Of a stretch of 64,000 nt of DNA, positions 52,713 through 62,079 are shown one piece after another; within the stretch, counting starts at the first letter, position 1, and each line of letters starts with the position of its first letter. Source of the stretch: FEN-1219 sp039933105 (GTDB lineage Bacteria; Pseudomonadota; Gammaproteobacteria; Steroidobacterales; Rariloculaceae). The position numbers were made by a program, and so were the translations under genes. The DNA is taken from NCBI GenBank assembly GCA_039933105.1, contig JBDTOT010000017.1, positions 32,461 through 96,460 of the forward strand, in the 5' to 3' direction. Under the pieces are notes generated by a model. The model was not told the origin of the DNA, made no database searches, and saw only the letters and a list, made by a program, of their open reading frames with translations.

Positions 52713-53489
52713 CTATTTCTTCGCCTTCGCTTGATTGGCTACGGCATGAGTGGCGGCGGCAATCGCGGCGGCGTCGCCGAGATACTTGGCGCGTTTCGGA
52801 GCGAGTTTCGCGTCGAGCTCGTAGAGCCGCGGCACACCGGTCGGAATGTTCAGTTCCGTAATCTCATCGTCCGACACCCCTTCGAGCATCTTCACGAGTG
52901 CGCGCAAGCTGTTGCCGTGCGCCGCGACGAGCACGTTGCGGCCACGCAGAATCTCCGGCGCGATCTTGTCTTCCCAGTACGGCTGAACGCGCGCGAGCGT
53001 GGTTTTCAGCGATTCGGTGCCGGGTAGCACGCTCGGCGTGAGCGCGGCATAGCGCGGGTCGTGACACGGATGGCGCTCATCGCTCGTTTCGAGCGGCGGC
53101 GGCGGGATGTCGTAGCTGCGGCGCCAGACTTTCACCTGCGCGTCGCCATGTTTGGCCGCGGTCTGCGCCTTGTCGAGGCCCTGCAGCGAGCCGTAGTGAC
53201 GCTCGTTCAGGCGCCATGAGTTCTCTACCGGGATCCACATCAGATTCATCTCGTCGAGCACGAGCCACAACGTTCGGATCGCGCGCGTAAGCACCGAGGT
53301 GAACGCGATATCGAACGTGATGCCCGCCTTGGCAAGCGTGCGGCCGGCTTCGCGCGCCTCGGCCTCGCCTTGCTGGGTGAGATCGACGTCCGTCCAGCCG
53401 GTGAACAGGTTCTTCTGGTTCCAGTCGCTTTGGCCGTGGCGTACGAAGACCAGTTGGCCGACGGCCGGTCGCGTTTTGCTGATTGTCAT
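52713..53489 (-). CDS. gpmA: 2,3-bisphosphoglycerate-dependent phosphoglycerate mutase
   Basis: 258 residues. Catalytic His lies in FVRHGQSDWN, and NERHYGSLQG, RRSYDIPPPPL and VLVAAHGNSLRALV are classic dPGM segments. It interconverts 3- and 2-phosphoglycerate in glycolysis. ATG 53489 (MTISKT) gives the usual length; a longer frame upstream reads into the divergent region. Followed after 3 bases by the gamma-carbonic anhydrase gene. Confidence 0.93.
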   Translation of the reverse strand: MTISKTRPAVGQLVFVRHGQSDWNQKNLFTGWTDVDLTQQGEAEAREAGRTLAKAGITFDIAFTSVLTRAIRTLWLVLDEMNLMWIPVENSWRLNERHYGSLQGLDKAQTAAKHGDAQVKVWRRSYDIPPPPLETSDERHPCHDPRYAALTPSVLPGTESLKTTLARVQPYWEDKIAPEILRGRNVLVAAHGNSLRALVKMLEGVSDDEITELNIPTGVPRLYELDAKLAPKRAKYLGDAAAIAAATHAVANQAKAKK

Positions 53490-53607
53490 GGCGCCATTGT
53501 TCGGTGTTTTGCTGCTAAAGATCAACCGCTTGCAGTAGAACTTCGACACGCCGCACGTTGACCTCATATTTATAGCGAGTACCCTGTTTCAAACGGGAAG
53601 TGTCGCG

Positions 53608-54471
53608 ATGAGCAGCAAACTCGAATCGGACAAGGACGCCGCGCCTGCCGCGCAGCCGACCACCCACATGGTCGGCGGTCAGGTGCGCTATGAGACGTAT
53701 CTGCAGCTCGATAGATTGCTGTCGTCGCAGCAACCGATCAGCAATGCGCCAGAGCATGATGAGATGCTGTTCATCATCCAGCATCAGGTCGCGGAACTAT
53801 GGTTCAAGCTCGTGATCCACGAGATCGATGCCGCCATCCTGTTCCTGCAGCACGATGAGTTGCCGCAGAGTGTCAAAGTCCTGAATCGCATCAAGCAAAT
53901 TCAGCACCAGCTGATCAATCAGTGGTCCGTGTTGGCCACGCTTACGCCTTCGGAATACTCTGCGTTCCGCGACACGCTGGGTACGGCCTCGGGCTTCCAG
54001 TCGCCGCAGTATCGCGTGCTCGAGTTCAAGCTCGGGCGCAAGGATCGCGGTGCGTTGTCGCGGTTCACGCACCACCTCGACTACTACCGCGATCTCAAGC
54101 ACGCGCTCGAGCATCCCGGGTTGTACGACGAGTTTCTACGGTATCTGTACCGCGTCGGCCACCGCGTGCCGGAAACGCGCGTCGAGCGCGATTGGACCGA
54201 GAAGTACGAGCATCACCCTGGCGTCGTCGACGTGCTGCAGATCATCTACCAGCACCCGGACCAGTACTGGGCCGCCTACGAGGTCGCGGAGCGGCTCGTA
54301 GACATCGAGATCAACTTTCAGACGTGGCGCTTCCAGCATCTGAAGACCGTGGAGCGCATCATCGGTATGAAGCCCGGTACGGGCGGCACGTCGGGCGTGA
54401 AGTATCTGCAGCGCGCGGTCGACATCGCGTTCTTCCCGGAGCTCATGGAAGTTCGTAGCCGGCTCGGCTGA
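53608..54471 (+). CDS. kynA: tryptophan 2,3-dioxygenase
   Basis: 287 residues. VRYETYLQLDRLLSSQQP, FIIQHQVAELWFKL, SGFQSPQYRVLEFKLG and a heme-ligand His in FQHLKTVERIIG are TDO-specific. It opens the indole ring of tryptophan to N-formylkynurenine using heme. Kynurenine pathway partners (kynB, kynU) are not adjacent. 118 bases separate it from the divergent gpmA. It ends 4 bases before the convergent zapE. Confidence 0.95.
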   Translation: MSSKLESDKDAAPAAQPTTHMVGGQVRYETYLQLDRLLSSQQPISNAPEHDEMLFIIQHQVAELWFKLVIHEIDAAILFLQHDELPQSVKVLNRIKQIQHQLINQWSVLATLTPSEYSAFRDTLGTASGFQSPQYRVLEFKLGRKDRGALSRFTHHLDYYRDLKHALEHPGLYDEFLRYLYRVGHRVPETRVERDWTEKYEHHPGVVDVLQIIYQHPDQYWAAYEVAERLVDIEINFQTWRFQHLKTVERIIGMKPGTGGTSGVKYLQRAVDIAFFPELMEVRSRLG

Positions 54472-54475
54472 GCGC

Positions 54476-55567
54476 TTACGGCATGTGCGCCGTGGCTAGG
54501 TAATCGCGCGTCTGCATTTCCTGTAGCCGGCTCTGTGTGCGCAGGATGTCGTGGCGCAGCTTCTCGCCTGCGTATAGCTCGCTTACAGGCGCAGCGGCCG
54601 ACAGGATCAACTTCACTCGCCGATCGTAAAATTCGTCGACGAGTGCGATGAAGCGTCGCGCTTGGTTCTCGAGCGTCACGTCGAAGCGCGGCACGTTCGA
54701 GACGAGCACGGTCTGGTAGAGACGCGACAGCTCGATGTAGTCGTCCTGGCTGCGCGGCCCGTCGCAGATTTGCGGAAAGTCGAACCAGATCACGCCGTCG
54801 GCGGCGCGGCGGTACACCACCTTGCGACCGAAGAGTTCGAGTGCGCCGCCGTGGTCGCCGTCGTCGGGTGCAACCGCGTTGAAGAACTCGGCGAGCCGTT
54901 CGTCGGCGGCGGCCCCGCTCGGTGTCTGATACACGTCGGCACGTTCGAGCGCGCGCAAGCGATAGTCTACTGAGCCGTCCACGTGCAGCACTTCGGTGTG
55001 CTCGCGCAGCAGTGCGATCGTCGGCAGAAACCTTTGGCGTTGCAGCCCGTCGCGATACAGCTGTTCGGGCACGATGTTGGACGTAGCCGCGAGCGTCACG
55101 CCACGTGCGAACAGCGCGGCGAAGAGGTTCCCGATGATCATCGCGTCCGCGATATCCGTGACGGCGAATTCGTCGAAGCAGATGACGCGCGTCTCGGCCG
55201 CAATGTCGTCGGCGACGAGATCGAGCGGGTTCTCGACTTCCCGATAGCCGTTAAGGCGTTCGTGCACGGATGCCATGAAGCGATGGAAGTGTTGTCGCGT
55301 CTTGTCCTTGAACGGCAAGGCGCCGAAGAACATGTCCATCATGAACGTTTTTCCGCGGCCGACGCTGCCCCAAAGGTAGAGACCGCGCACGGGAACCCCG
55401 CGCGCGCGGCCCGTGAGCACGGCGAGCCAGTTGCCCCGAATAGGTCCGGCGCGCACGAGGTCGCGGTGCAGACGGTCGAGTGCCGCAACCGCTTCGGCCT
55501 GCGCCGCGTCTGCGGCGAGCTCTCCGCGCTCGACACGGCGGCGGTATTGCGCGAGGAGGCTGGTCAT
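54476..55567 (-). CDS. zapE: cell division ATPase ZapE (AFG1-like)
   Basis: 363 residues. Walker A GSVGRGKT in LYLWGSVGRGKTFMMD, Walker B VICFDEF and the sensor LAATSNIVPEQLY. KTRQHFHRFMASVHERL is a family hallmark. ZapE works at the division ring in gammaproteobacteria, mainly under stress. ATG 55567 overlaps the stop of the acetoacetyl-CoA synthetase gene (ATGA). Confidence 0.92.
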   Translation of the reverse strand: MTSLLAQYRRRVERGELAADAAQAEAVAALDRLHRDLVRAGPIRGNWLAVLTGRARGVPVRGLYLWGSVGRGKTFMMDMFFGALPFKDKTRQHFHRFMASVHERLNGYREVENPLDLVADDIAAETRVICFDEFAVTDIADAMIIGNLFAALFARGVTLAATSNIVPEQLYRDGLQRQRFLPTIALLREHTEVLHVDGSVDYRLRALERADVYQTPSGAAADERLAEFFNAVAPDDGDHGGALELFGRKVVYRRAADGVIWFDFPQICDGPRSQDDYIELSRLYQTVLVSNVPRFDVTLENQARRFIALVDEFYDRRVKLILSAAAPVSELYAGEKLRHDILRTQSRLQEMQTRDYLATAHMP

Positions 55568-57504
55568 TGCGCAAGCTCGGGGCGATCGCGGAAGTACTCG
55601 AGCGCTTCGGGGTTCGCCAATGCATCGCGATTGCCGATCGAGCGGCCGTGAATCGCATCGCGTACGGCGAGCTCGACGATCTTGCCGTTCATCGTGCGCG
55701 GAATGTCCGCTACCGTCAGGATCTTGGCGGGCACGTGGCGTGGGCTCGCCCGCTTTCTGATCTCATCGCGCAGCCGGTGTTCGAGCGTAGCGTCGAGCGT
55801 GTGGCCCGCTTGCAAGCGCACGAACAGAACCACGCGAACATCGTCGGCCCAGTCCTGGCCCACGACGATGCTCTCGCCGATCTCTGGAAACTGCTCCACG
55901 ATGCGGTAGATCTCCGCGGTACCGATGCGCACGCCGCCCGGATTCAGCACGGCGTCCGAACGTCCGTAGATGATGACGCCGTCCTTGGCGGTGAGCTCTG
56001 CGTAGTCGCCATGGTGCCAGACGTTCGGAAATCGTTCGAAGTACGCGCGGTGGTATTTGCGACCATCGGCGTCGTTCCAGAAGCCGATGGGCATAGACGG
56101 AAACGGCGCGGTGCACACGAGCTCGCCTTTCTGCTCGCGCACGGAATGGCCATCGGCCGTGAAGATCTCCACCTTCATGCCGAGGCCGCGACACTGCAGC
56201 TCGCCACGCTGCACCGGTAGTAGCGGATTGCCGAGCGCGAAGCACGAGATCAGGTCCGTGCCGCCCGCGATAGACGCGAGCAGCAAGTCCTGCTTCACCT
56301 CGCTGTAGACGAAATCGAAGCTCGACGGCGCCAGCGGGGAGCCCGTCGACAAAATACTGCGCAGCGCCGGCAGCGCGTTGTGTTCGCGCGGCCGATAGCC
56401 GGATTTCTCGAGCGCGCTGAGATATTTCGCACTCGTGCCAAATACGTTGATACGCTCGCGCTCCGCCACTCGCCATAGCACGCCGGGATCGGGGTGCAGC
56501 GGCGCGCCGTCGTACAACACGAGCGTCGCGCCGGAAGCCAGCGCCGACACGAGCCAGTTCCACATCATCCAACCCGTCGTCGTGAAGTAGAACACGATGT
56601 CGCCGGGCGAGATGTCGGTGTGCAGCACATGCTCTTTGCGATGCTGCAGCAATGTGCCGCCGACGCCGTGCACGATGCACTTCGGCACGCCGGTCGTGCC
56701 GGACGAATAGAGAATGTAGAGCGGATCGCCGAATGCGACGGGCGTGAACGCGAGCTCGCTCGGCTGCTGCAGGATCTGCGGGTACGAGAGCGCGCCTGGG
56801 ATGCCGCTCATGTCCGGTTCGCGGCTGCGGTAGGGCACGACGACTACCGCGGCGAGCGTGGGTAAGCGCCCCGCAATCGAACGCAATGCGGGCAGCGAGT
56901 CGATGCTCTTGCCGTTGTAGAAATAGCCGTCCGTCGCGAACAGCACCTTCGGTTCGATTTGGCCGAAGCGATCGAGTACGGCATCGACACCAAAATCGGG
57001 CGAGCACGACGACCACACTGCGCCCAGGCTAGCGGTCGCGAGCATCGCCACGACGGCCTCCGGGCGGTTCGCGATGAACGCGGCGACGCGGTCGCCTTTG
57101 CCGACGCCGAGCGATCGCAGACTCGCGGCGACACTTGCAACGTGCGCGCGCAACTCCTGCCACGTCAGCTCGACACGTTCGTCGCGCTCGTTCACGAACA
57201 CGATCGCCGCACCCGGCCGATTCGGTGCGAGCAGATTCGCGGCAAAGTTCAGCGTGGCGCCTTCGAACCAGCGGGCGCCCGGCATCTTGTGGAGGTCGCG
57301 AACGGGTGTCGTGTAGCGCGTCGCAGCGCTAACGCCGCAGAAGCTCCACACGGCTTCCCAGAACTCGCCGGGCGACTTTACGCTCCAGGCGTAGAGCGCG
57401 GCGTAGTCGCTGCTGGCGAGGCGCGGACGGTTCGCCGCGAGAAACCGCTGCATATTGCTCGCGGCACTGCGTTGTACGGACGGTTGCCAAATCGGTTCGG
57501 TCAC
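55564..57504 (-). CDS. acetoacetate--CoA ligase
   Basis: 646 residues. GTG 57504 gives TEPIWQPSVQRSAASNMQRF, as expected for this family. ATP site: ILYSSGTTGVPKCIVHG; further FYFTTTGWMMWNW, GGTDLISCF and the catalytic Lys of TMNGKIVELAVRD. It activates acetoacetate (and possibly 3-hydroxybutyrate) for use as acetyl-CoA or for polyester breakdown. A much longer frame upstream is Arg/Ser-rich and overlaps the divergent gene, so it is rejected. Confidence 0.88.
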   Translation of the reverse strand: MTEPIWQPSVQRSAASNMQRFLAANRPRLASSDYAALYAWSVKSPGEFWEAVWSFCGVSAATRYTTPVRDLHKMPGARWFEGATLNFAANLLAPNRPGAAIVFVNERDERVELTWQELRAHVASVAASLRSLGVGKGDRVAAFIANRPEAVVAMLATASLGAVWSSCSPDFGVDAVLDRFGQIEPKVLFATDGYFYNGKSIDSLPALRSIAGRLPTLAAVVVVPYRSREPDMSGIPGALSYPQILQQPSELAFTPVAFGDPLYILYSSGTTGVPKCIVHGVGGTLLQHRKEHVLHTDISPGDIVFYFTTTGWMMWNWLVSALASGATLVLYDGAPLHPDPGVLWRVAERERINVFGTSAKYLSALEKSGYRPREHNALPALRSILSTGSPLAPSSFDFVYSEVKQDLLLASIAGGTDLISCFALGNPLLPVQRGELQCRGLGMKVEIFTADGHSVREQKGELVCTAPFPSMPIGFWNDADGRKYHRAYFERFPNVWHHGDYAELTAKDGVIIYGRSDAVLNPGGVRIGTAEIYRIVEQFPEIGESIVVGQDWADDVRVVLFVRLQAGHTLDATLEHRLRDEIRKRASPRHVPAKILTVADIPRTMNGKIVELAVRDAIHGRSIGNRDALANPEALEYFRDRPELAQ

Positions 57505-57592
57505 GGAGTGAAGCGCTAGCGGCCAGGGGCAGGGTCGAGTCGCGATGTTACAATGCGCCGCCCTTTCCCGCCTGCCAGTCAATTCGCAGAAC

Positions 57593-59245
57593 GTGTCACG
57601 CGAGAGCATGGAATTCGACGTTGTGGTGGTCGGTGCCGGACCGGCCGGCCTCGCCACGGCGTGCCGTCTCGCGCAGCTTGCACGCGCGGGAGGCAGCGAG
57701 CTTTCGATCGGTGTTGTCGAAAAGGGTGCGGCCATCGGCTCGCACATCATCTCGGGCGCTGTGTTCGACCCCCGCCCATTGGACGAGCTGTTCCCTGATT
57801 GGCGCGCGCGCGGCGCTCCCGTCCGCACGGCCGTCAACACCGATGCGCTGCATTGGTTGCGCGACGCCGAGCGCAGCGTTCCGGTCGAGGATCGCTGGGT
57901 GCCGCAAGCGTTGCGCAACACCGGCAACTACATCGTAAGCCTGGGCGATTTGTGCCGTTGGCTTGGAGCACAAGCGGAGGCTCTCGGCTGCACCCTGCTG
58001 CCGGGCTTCGCCGCTGCCGACGTTTTGTACGACAGTGGGCGCGTCGTTGGTGTGGTCACCGGCGACATGGGCGTGGCGCGCGACGGTACAATGAAGCCGA
58101 ACTATCAGGGCGGTTACGAGCTCAAGAGCCGTTTCACGGTGTTCGCGGAGGGCTGTCGCGGCCATCTAGGTCGAAGGCTCGAGGCCAGCTTCCGTCTGCG
58201 CGCCGGCGTCGATCCGCAGCATCATGCGATCGGGTTCAAGGAAATCTGGCAGATCGATCCCGCGAAGCATCGGCTCGGTGAGGTGCTGCACACCATCGGT
58301 TGGCCGCTCGGTCTCGCGAAGGACGGCGGCGGCTTCGTGTATCACGCTGAAGGAGGCAAGCTTTACGTCGGCCTCATCGTGTCGCTCGCGTATCGCAATC
58401 CACATTTCGATCCCTTCGCCGAGTTTCAGCGCTGGAAGCATCATCCGGTCATTCGCGATTTGCTCGTCGGCGGCGAACGAATCGCCTACGGTGCACGTGC
58501 CGTGAATAAGGGCGGTTTGCAGTCTCTGCCGCGGCTCGATGTCCCGGGCGGTTTGCTCGTGGGGTGCGACGCAGGATTTCTGAATCCGGCCAAGATCAAG
58601 GGTTCGCACACCGCGATGAAGAGCGGAATGCTCGCCGCCGATACGATTTGCGCCGCTCTCGCGCAGACGGGTGCAGCGGCCGACGCGGAGCTCGCGCGCT
58701 ACGGCGAGCGCGTTCGATCATCGTGGATTTTCGACGAGCTGCGTTTCGGCAGAAATTTCAGCCCCAGTGTCGCAAAGCTCGGGCCGCTGCTCGGCGGTGC
58801 GTTGGCGGTGTTGGAGCAGAACGTGCTCGACGGTCGCTCGCCGCTGACCCTGCGTAACCGCACGCCCGATTACGCACGCATGCGTAAGGCGTCGTTCTCG
58901 CGGCGCTTTCGTTATCCCGCGCCGGACGGCGTGATCTCGTTTGATCGCGCAAGCTCGGTGTTTCTCGCGAGCACGGCGCACGAGGAAGACCAGCCGTGTC
59001 ATCTCGAGCTCGGCGATGCCAACGTGCCGATCGCGAGTAATTTGCCGCGCTACGCGGAGCCCGCGCAGCGCTACTGTCCAGCGGGTGTGTACGAAGTGGT
59101 GGCCGGCGACGGCGGTGCGCCGGAGTTCCGCATCCATGCGGCGAACTGCATCCACTGCAAGACCTGCGACATCAAGGACCCCGCCCAAAACATCACGTGG
59201 GTCCCGCCCGAGGGCGGAAGCGGCCCGAACTACTCTGGAATGTAG
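57593..59245 (+). CDS. electron transfer flavoprotein-ubiquinone oxidoreductase
   Basis: 550 residues, matching the family length. The GTG at 57593 gives the usual RESMEFDVVVVGAGPAGLA start; ATG 57608 is an alternative. FAD site: GAGPAG; SHTAMKSGMLAAD; near the C-terminus RYCPAGVYEV and CIHCKTCDIKDPAQNITW bind a 4Fe-4S cluster. It passes electrons from ETF (fatty-acid and amino-acid oxidation) to ubiquinone at the inner membrane. etfAB are not in the window. Confidence 0.92.
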   Translation: MSRESMEFDVVVVGAGPAGLATACRLAQLARAGGSELSIGVVEKGAAIGSHIISGAVFDPRPLDELFPDWRARGAPVRTAVNTDALHWLRDAERSVPVEDRWVPQALRNTGNYIVSLGDLCRWLGAQAEALGCTLLPGFAAADVLYDSGRVVGVVTGDMGVARDGTMKPNYQGGYELKSRFTVFAEGCRGHLGRRLEASFRLRAGVDPQHHAIGFKEIWQIDPAKHRLGEVLHTIGWPLGLAKDGGGFVYHAEGGKLYVGLIVSLAYRNPHFDPFAEFQRWKHHPVIRDLLVGGERIAYGARAVNKGGLQSLPRLDVPGGLLVGCDAGFLNPAKIKGSHTAMKSGMLAADTICAALAQTGAAADAELARYGERVRSSWIFDELRFGRNFSPSVAKLGPLLGGALAVLEQNVLDGRSPLTLRNRTPDYARMRKASFSRRFRYPAPDGVISFDRASSVFLASTAHEEDQPCHLELGDANVPIASNLPRYAEPAQRYCPAGVYEVVAGDGGAPEFRIHAANCIHCKTCDIKDPAQNITWVPPEGGSGPNYSGM

Positions 59246-59277
59246 TGCGAGCGAGCCCGCAGCGAGCTGCTTCGGTG

Positions 59278-60018
59278 TTACGCGTCCCGCGGTTCTTTTG
59301 CCGGAGCGAGGTCGGGCTCGTCTAGATGGACCAGCATCGAGCGTCGGGCGAGGTGCATCAGCGCGCGGGCAGACGGCTCGTCCGTCGCGTGCAGAGGCTC
59401 GCAGATCCGGACGCGTAGAGGCCCAGGCGCAGCCAGCAGCCGACCGGCCGGTAGCTTGTGCCGCGCGCCGTAGATTACGACCGGCACAATCGGGAGACCT
59501 GCGCGCGCAGCCGCACTGAAGGCGCCGAGCTGAAAAGGCTTGAGCCCGGGCAGTTCGTCGAACATTCCCTCGGGAAAGAAGCCCAGCGCCTCCCCCTTAC
59601 GCGCCTGATTGACCAGCGTTCGCGCAATCCGGTGGCGGTCCTTTGCGTTCTCGCGGTCGACAAACGCCGAGCCGAGCCGTCGCAGGATGAAGCTCACGAT
59701 CGGCACGTGCGCCATTTGTTGCTTGATCAGGTACGTGAACCCTGGGGGTAGCGCCGCGGTCAATATGATGCCGTCGAGATAGCTCGCGTGGTTGGCGACG
59801 ACCACGCACGGATAGTGGGGTTCGATCGCGATGCCCTCGACACGCACCGGGCTGCCGATGGCGGCGAAGAACAGCTGCGACCCGTAGCGGGCGATGCCGC
59901 GGCGGCGCTGCACCCCCGGTGTCAGGGCGAGTAGCAGGCAGACGGACAACGCAATCGCGGCGAGCGCGAGCCAGGCGTAGCTCCCGTAGCACGCCCGGAC
60001 AACGTCGCGGCGAGTCAT
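59278..60018 (-). CDS. 1-acyl-glycerol-3-phosphate acyltransferase family protein (PlsC-like)
   Basis: 246 residues. An N-terminal membrane helix precedes the HX4D motif NHASYLD and the second block FFPEGM. PlsC enzymes acylate lysophosphatidic acid in phospholipid synthesis. AFVDRENAKDRHRIA and VPVVIYGARHKLPAG are also typical. It is convergent with the ETF-QO gene (32 bases). Confidence 0.87.
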   Translation of the reverse strand: MTRRDVVRACYGSYAWLALAAIALSVCLLLALTPGVQRRRGIARYGSQLFFAAIGSPVRVEGIAIEPHYPCVVVANHASYLDGIILTAALPPGFTYLIKQQMAHVPIVSFILRRLGSAFVDRENAKDRHRIARTLVNQARKGEALGFFPEGMFDELPGLKPFQLGAFSAAARAGLPIVPVVIYGARHKLPAGRLLAAPGPLRVRICEPLHATDEPSARALMHLARRSMLVHLDEPDLAPAKEPRDA

Positions 60019-60328
60019 GGGCGGCCCGCCGCCGCGCGGGCCAGCGCCGGCGAGACGTTTATGTCAAAGCATGCGTCGCGACCTGGCGACGCTCGATCCA
60101 TTTTTCCGGCAGCTTTCTGTGACACGTGTCTCTTTATGTTAACGCTCGCCGGCTTCTGTGAAGGCGATCACGCAGGGGGGGTGGGGGCTCACGCATACTC
60201 GATCCACTGCATAGCCCCGTATTGGGGCAAGTAGTGTGTATAACATGTTGAATCATATGCAAGATTCTGCAACTGCACCGTAGCCAATGGCGCACAATTT
60301 TTCGCACAGCAGCCCCGCTCAGGCAGCA
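60019..60328. other. intergenic region between plsC-like gene and xerD
   Basis: 310 bases without a convincing gene. It has a perfect GACACGTGTC palindrome at 60121-60130, a GC-rich start, a G-run (GGGGGGGTGGGGG) near 60175, and an AT-richer part near 60235-60270 likely to carry the xerD promoter. An in-frame ATG at 60287 could extend XerD by 14 residues. Confidence 0.4.
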
Positions 60329-61231
60329 ATGAGTCTACCCGGTGATCCTAAGGTCCTCGTTGATCGCTTTCTTGATGCGATCTGGATGGAGCGCGGGTTG
60401 TCGGAGAATACGCTCGGCGCGTACCGCGCCGATTTGCTGGCACTGAACCAACGGCTAACGTCGCGTAACGTCGAGCTCCCTCGGGCCAGTCGTGCGGACG
60501 TTCTCGATTACATCGCCTGGCGCGTGGAGTCCGGTTCGAAGCCGCGCTCGACTGCGCGACAATTGTCGAGCTTCCGTCGCTTCTACCGTTACTTGCTGCG
60601 CGAGGGATTGCTCAGCGAGGATCCGACCGCGCAGATCGCGATGCCGAAGATCGGCCGCGCTCTACCTCAGTCGCTGACCGAAGAAGAGGTCGAGGCGTTG
60701 CTTGCTGCTCCGGTCGTGGCCGAGCCCCTCGGGCACCGCGACCGCGCGATGCTCGAGGTGCTGTACGCCACGGGCGTGCGGGTCTCGGAGCTCATCAATC
60801 TAAAGATGAGTCAAGTCAACCTGAACCAGGGCGTGATCCGGGTCGTTGGTAAAGGCGATCGCGAACGGCTGATTCCGCTCGGCGACGAAGCGCAGGACTG
60901 GATCAAAGAGTTCGTGAACGGCCCCCGCGTGGAGATCCTGCTCGAGCGGCAGACCGACTACCTGTTTCCGACCCGCCGTGGCGATCGCATGACGCGCCAG
61001 GCCTTCTGGCACATCATCAAGCGCTATGCGAAGAAGGCGAGCGTCAAAAAGAAGCTCTCGCCGCATACCGTACGGCACGCATTTGCCACGCATCTCCTGA
61101 ACAACGGCGCCGACCTCCGGGTGGTGCAGTTGCTACTCGGCCATAGCGATGTGTCGACGACGCAGATCTATACGCACGTGGCGCGCGAGCGCATGAAAGA
61201 GCTACACGGCCGCCATCACCCCCGCGGTTGA
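60329..61231 (+). CDS. xerD: tyrosine recombinase XerD
   Basis: 300 residues. N-terminal core-binding domain (RFLDAIWMERGLSENTLGAYRADL); catalytic Arg in TGVRVSELINLK, Lys in VVGKGDRERLIP, His/Arg in HTVRHAFATHLL, His in LLGHSDVSTTQIYTH and the nucleophile Tyr in IYTHV. XerD with XerC resolves chromosome dimers at dif. Its position before dsbC is as in E. coli, so it is a housekeeping recombinase, not an integron or phage integrase. Confidence 0.94.
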   Translation: MSLPGDPKVLVDRFLDAIWMERGLSENTLGAYRADLLALNQRLTSRNVELPRASRADVLDYIAWRVESGSKPRSTARQLSSFRRFYRYLLREGLLSEDPTAQIAMPKIGRALPQSLTEEEVEALLAAPVVAEPLGHRDRAMLEVLYATGVRVSELINLKMSQVNLNQGVIRVVGKGDRERLIPLGDEAQDWIKEFVNGPRVEILLERQTDYLFPTRRGDRMTRQAFWHIIKRYAKKASVKKKLSPHTVRHAFATHLLNNGADLRVVQLLLGHSDVSTTQIYTHVARERMKELHGRHHPRG

Positions 61232-61308
61232 ACCGACGCTTCCTGCGGCGGTCTTTATTGGTAGAATCCTCGAGCGGTCGTCGCGTTCCTCCCCTTAGGA
61301 GACTGCCC

Positions 61309-62049
61309 GTGCAGACATACCGGACTCTCGTAACGCTGAGCCTCTTGCCTCTCGCCTTCGTCGCGGTTGGCGCTGGGGCAGACGAGCTTACGAAAGAGCA
61401 GCTCGCGGGCCAGCTGAGTGGCATCGAGGCCAAAGACATCAGCAATTCGCCGCTGACGGGTATTTACCAGGTCGCCATCGGTTCGAACGTTGCCTACGTC
61501 ACCAGCGATGGGCGCTACATCATCCGCGGCGACATCTACGACGCGAAATCGAGCATGAACCTGACTGAGGAAACGCGTTCCAAGGCTCGCGTAGCGATGC
61601 TGAAGAGCGTGGATCCAGCCAGCATGATCGTGTTCAAGCCCGCCGCCGGCAAACCCGTGAAGCACACGGTCACCATCTTCACCGATGTCGATTGCGGCTA
61701 TTGCCGTCAGTTCCATCGCGAGATCGACAAGGTCACCGCGCTTGGCATTGAAGTGCACTACCTGTTCTATCCGCGCACGGGTCCGAACACCGAGTCGTGG
61801 GCGAAGGCCGAGGGTGTCTGGTGCTCGCCCGATCACAACGCTGCGCTCACACGCGCCAAGCTTGGCGAAGTGCCCACCGCAAAGTGCGCCAAGACCCCGG
61901 TTGAGGCGCACTACACACTCGGTCAGCGTATTGGGGTGCGTGGCACTCCCGCGGTCTTCACCGAAACGGGCGAACTGATCGGCGGTTATCTGCCCCCGGC
62001 CGCGCTCGCTAAGATACTCGACGACCCGACCGCTGCCATCGACGAATAA
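61309..62049 (+). CDS. dsbC: thiol:disulfide interchange protein DsbC
   Basis: 246 residues from GTG 61309, seven bases after AGGAG. A signal peptide ends at GAGA; the dimerisation domain is about 27-85; CGYC (129-132) is the redox site; C-terminal cysteines in VWCSPD and AKCAKTP form the structural disulfide. It is a periplasmic disulfide isomerase. Neighbouring heme and lipoproteins with many cysteines may be clients. Confidence 0.9.
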   Translation: MQTYRTLVTLSLLPLAFVAVGAGADELTKEQLAGQLSGIEAKDISNSPLTGIYQVAIGSNVAYVTSDGRYIIRGDIYDAKSSMNLTEETRSKARVAMLKSVDPASMIVFKPAAGKPVKHTVTIFTDVDCGYCRQFHREIDKVTALGIEVHYLFYPRTGPNTESWAKAEGVWCSPDHNAALTRAKLGEVPTAKCAKTPVEAHYTLGQRIGVRGTPAVFTETGELIGGYLPPAALAKILDDPTAAIDE

Positions 62050-62050
62050 C

Positions 62051-62079
62051 GAGCCGCTCCTTTTTTCATGGAGTGGCTC
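62051..62079 (+). promoter_or_regulatory. hairpin enclosing the terC start codon
   Basis: GAGCCGCTCC (62051-62060) can pair along all ten positions (one G.U) with GGAGTGGCTC (62070-62079). The 9-base loop is TTTTTTCAT, and the ATG start (62068) sits at the loop edge with its G paired. No Shine-Dalgarno lies in the 18-base spacer. It may control terC translation. Confidence 0.45.

Noticed and set aside
60287..61231. Phage or integron integrase
   Set aside because: Sequence and the xerD-dsbC order fit housekeeping XerD; no att repeats, cassettes or phage genes are near.
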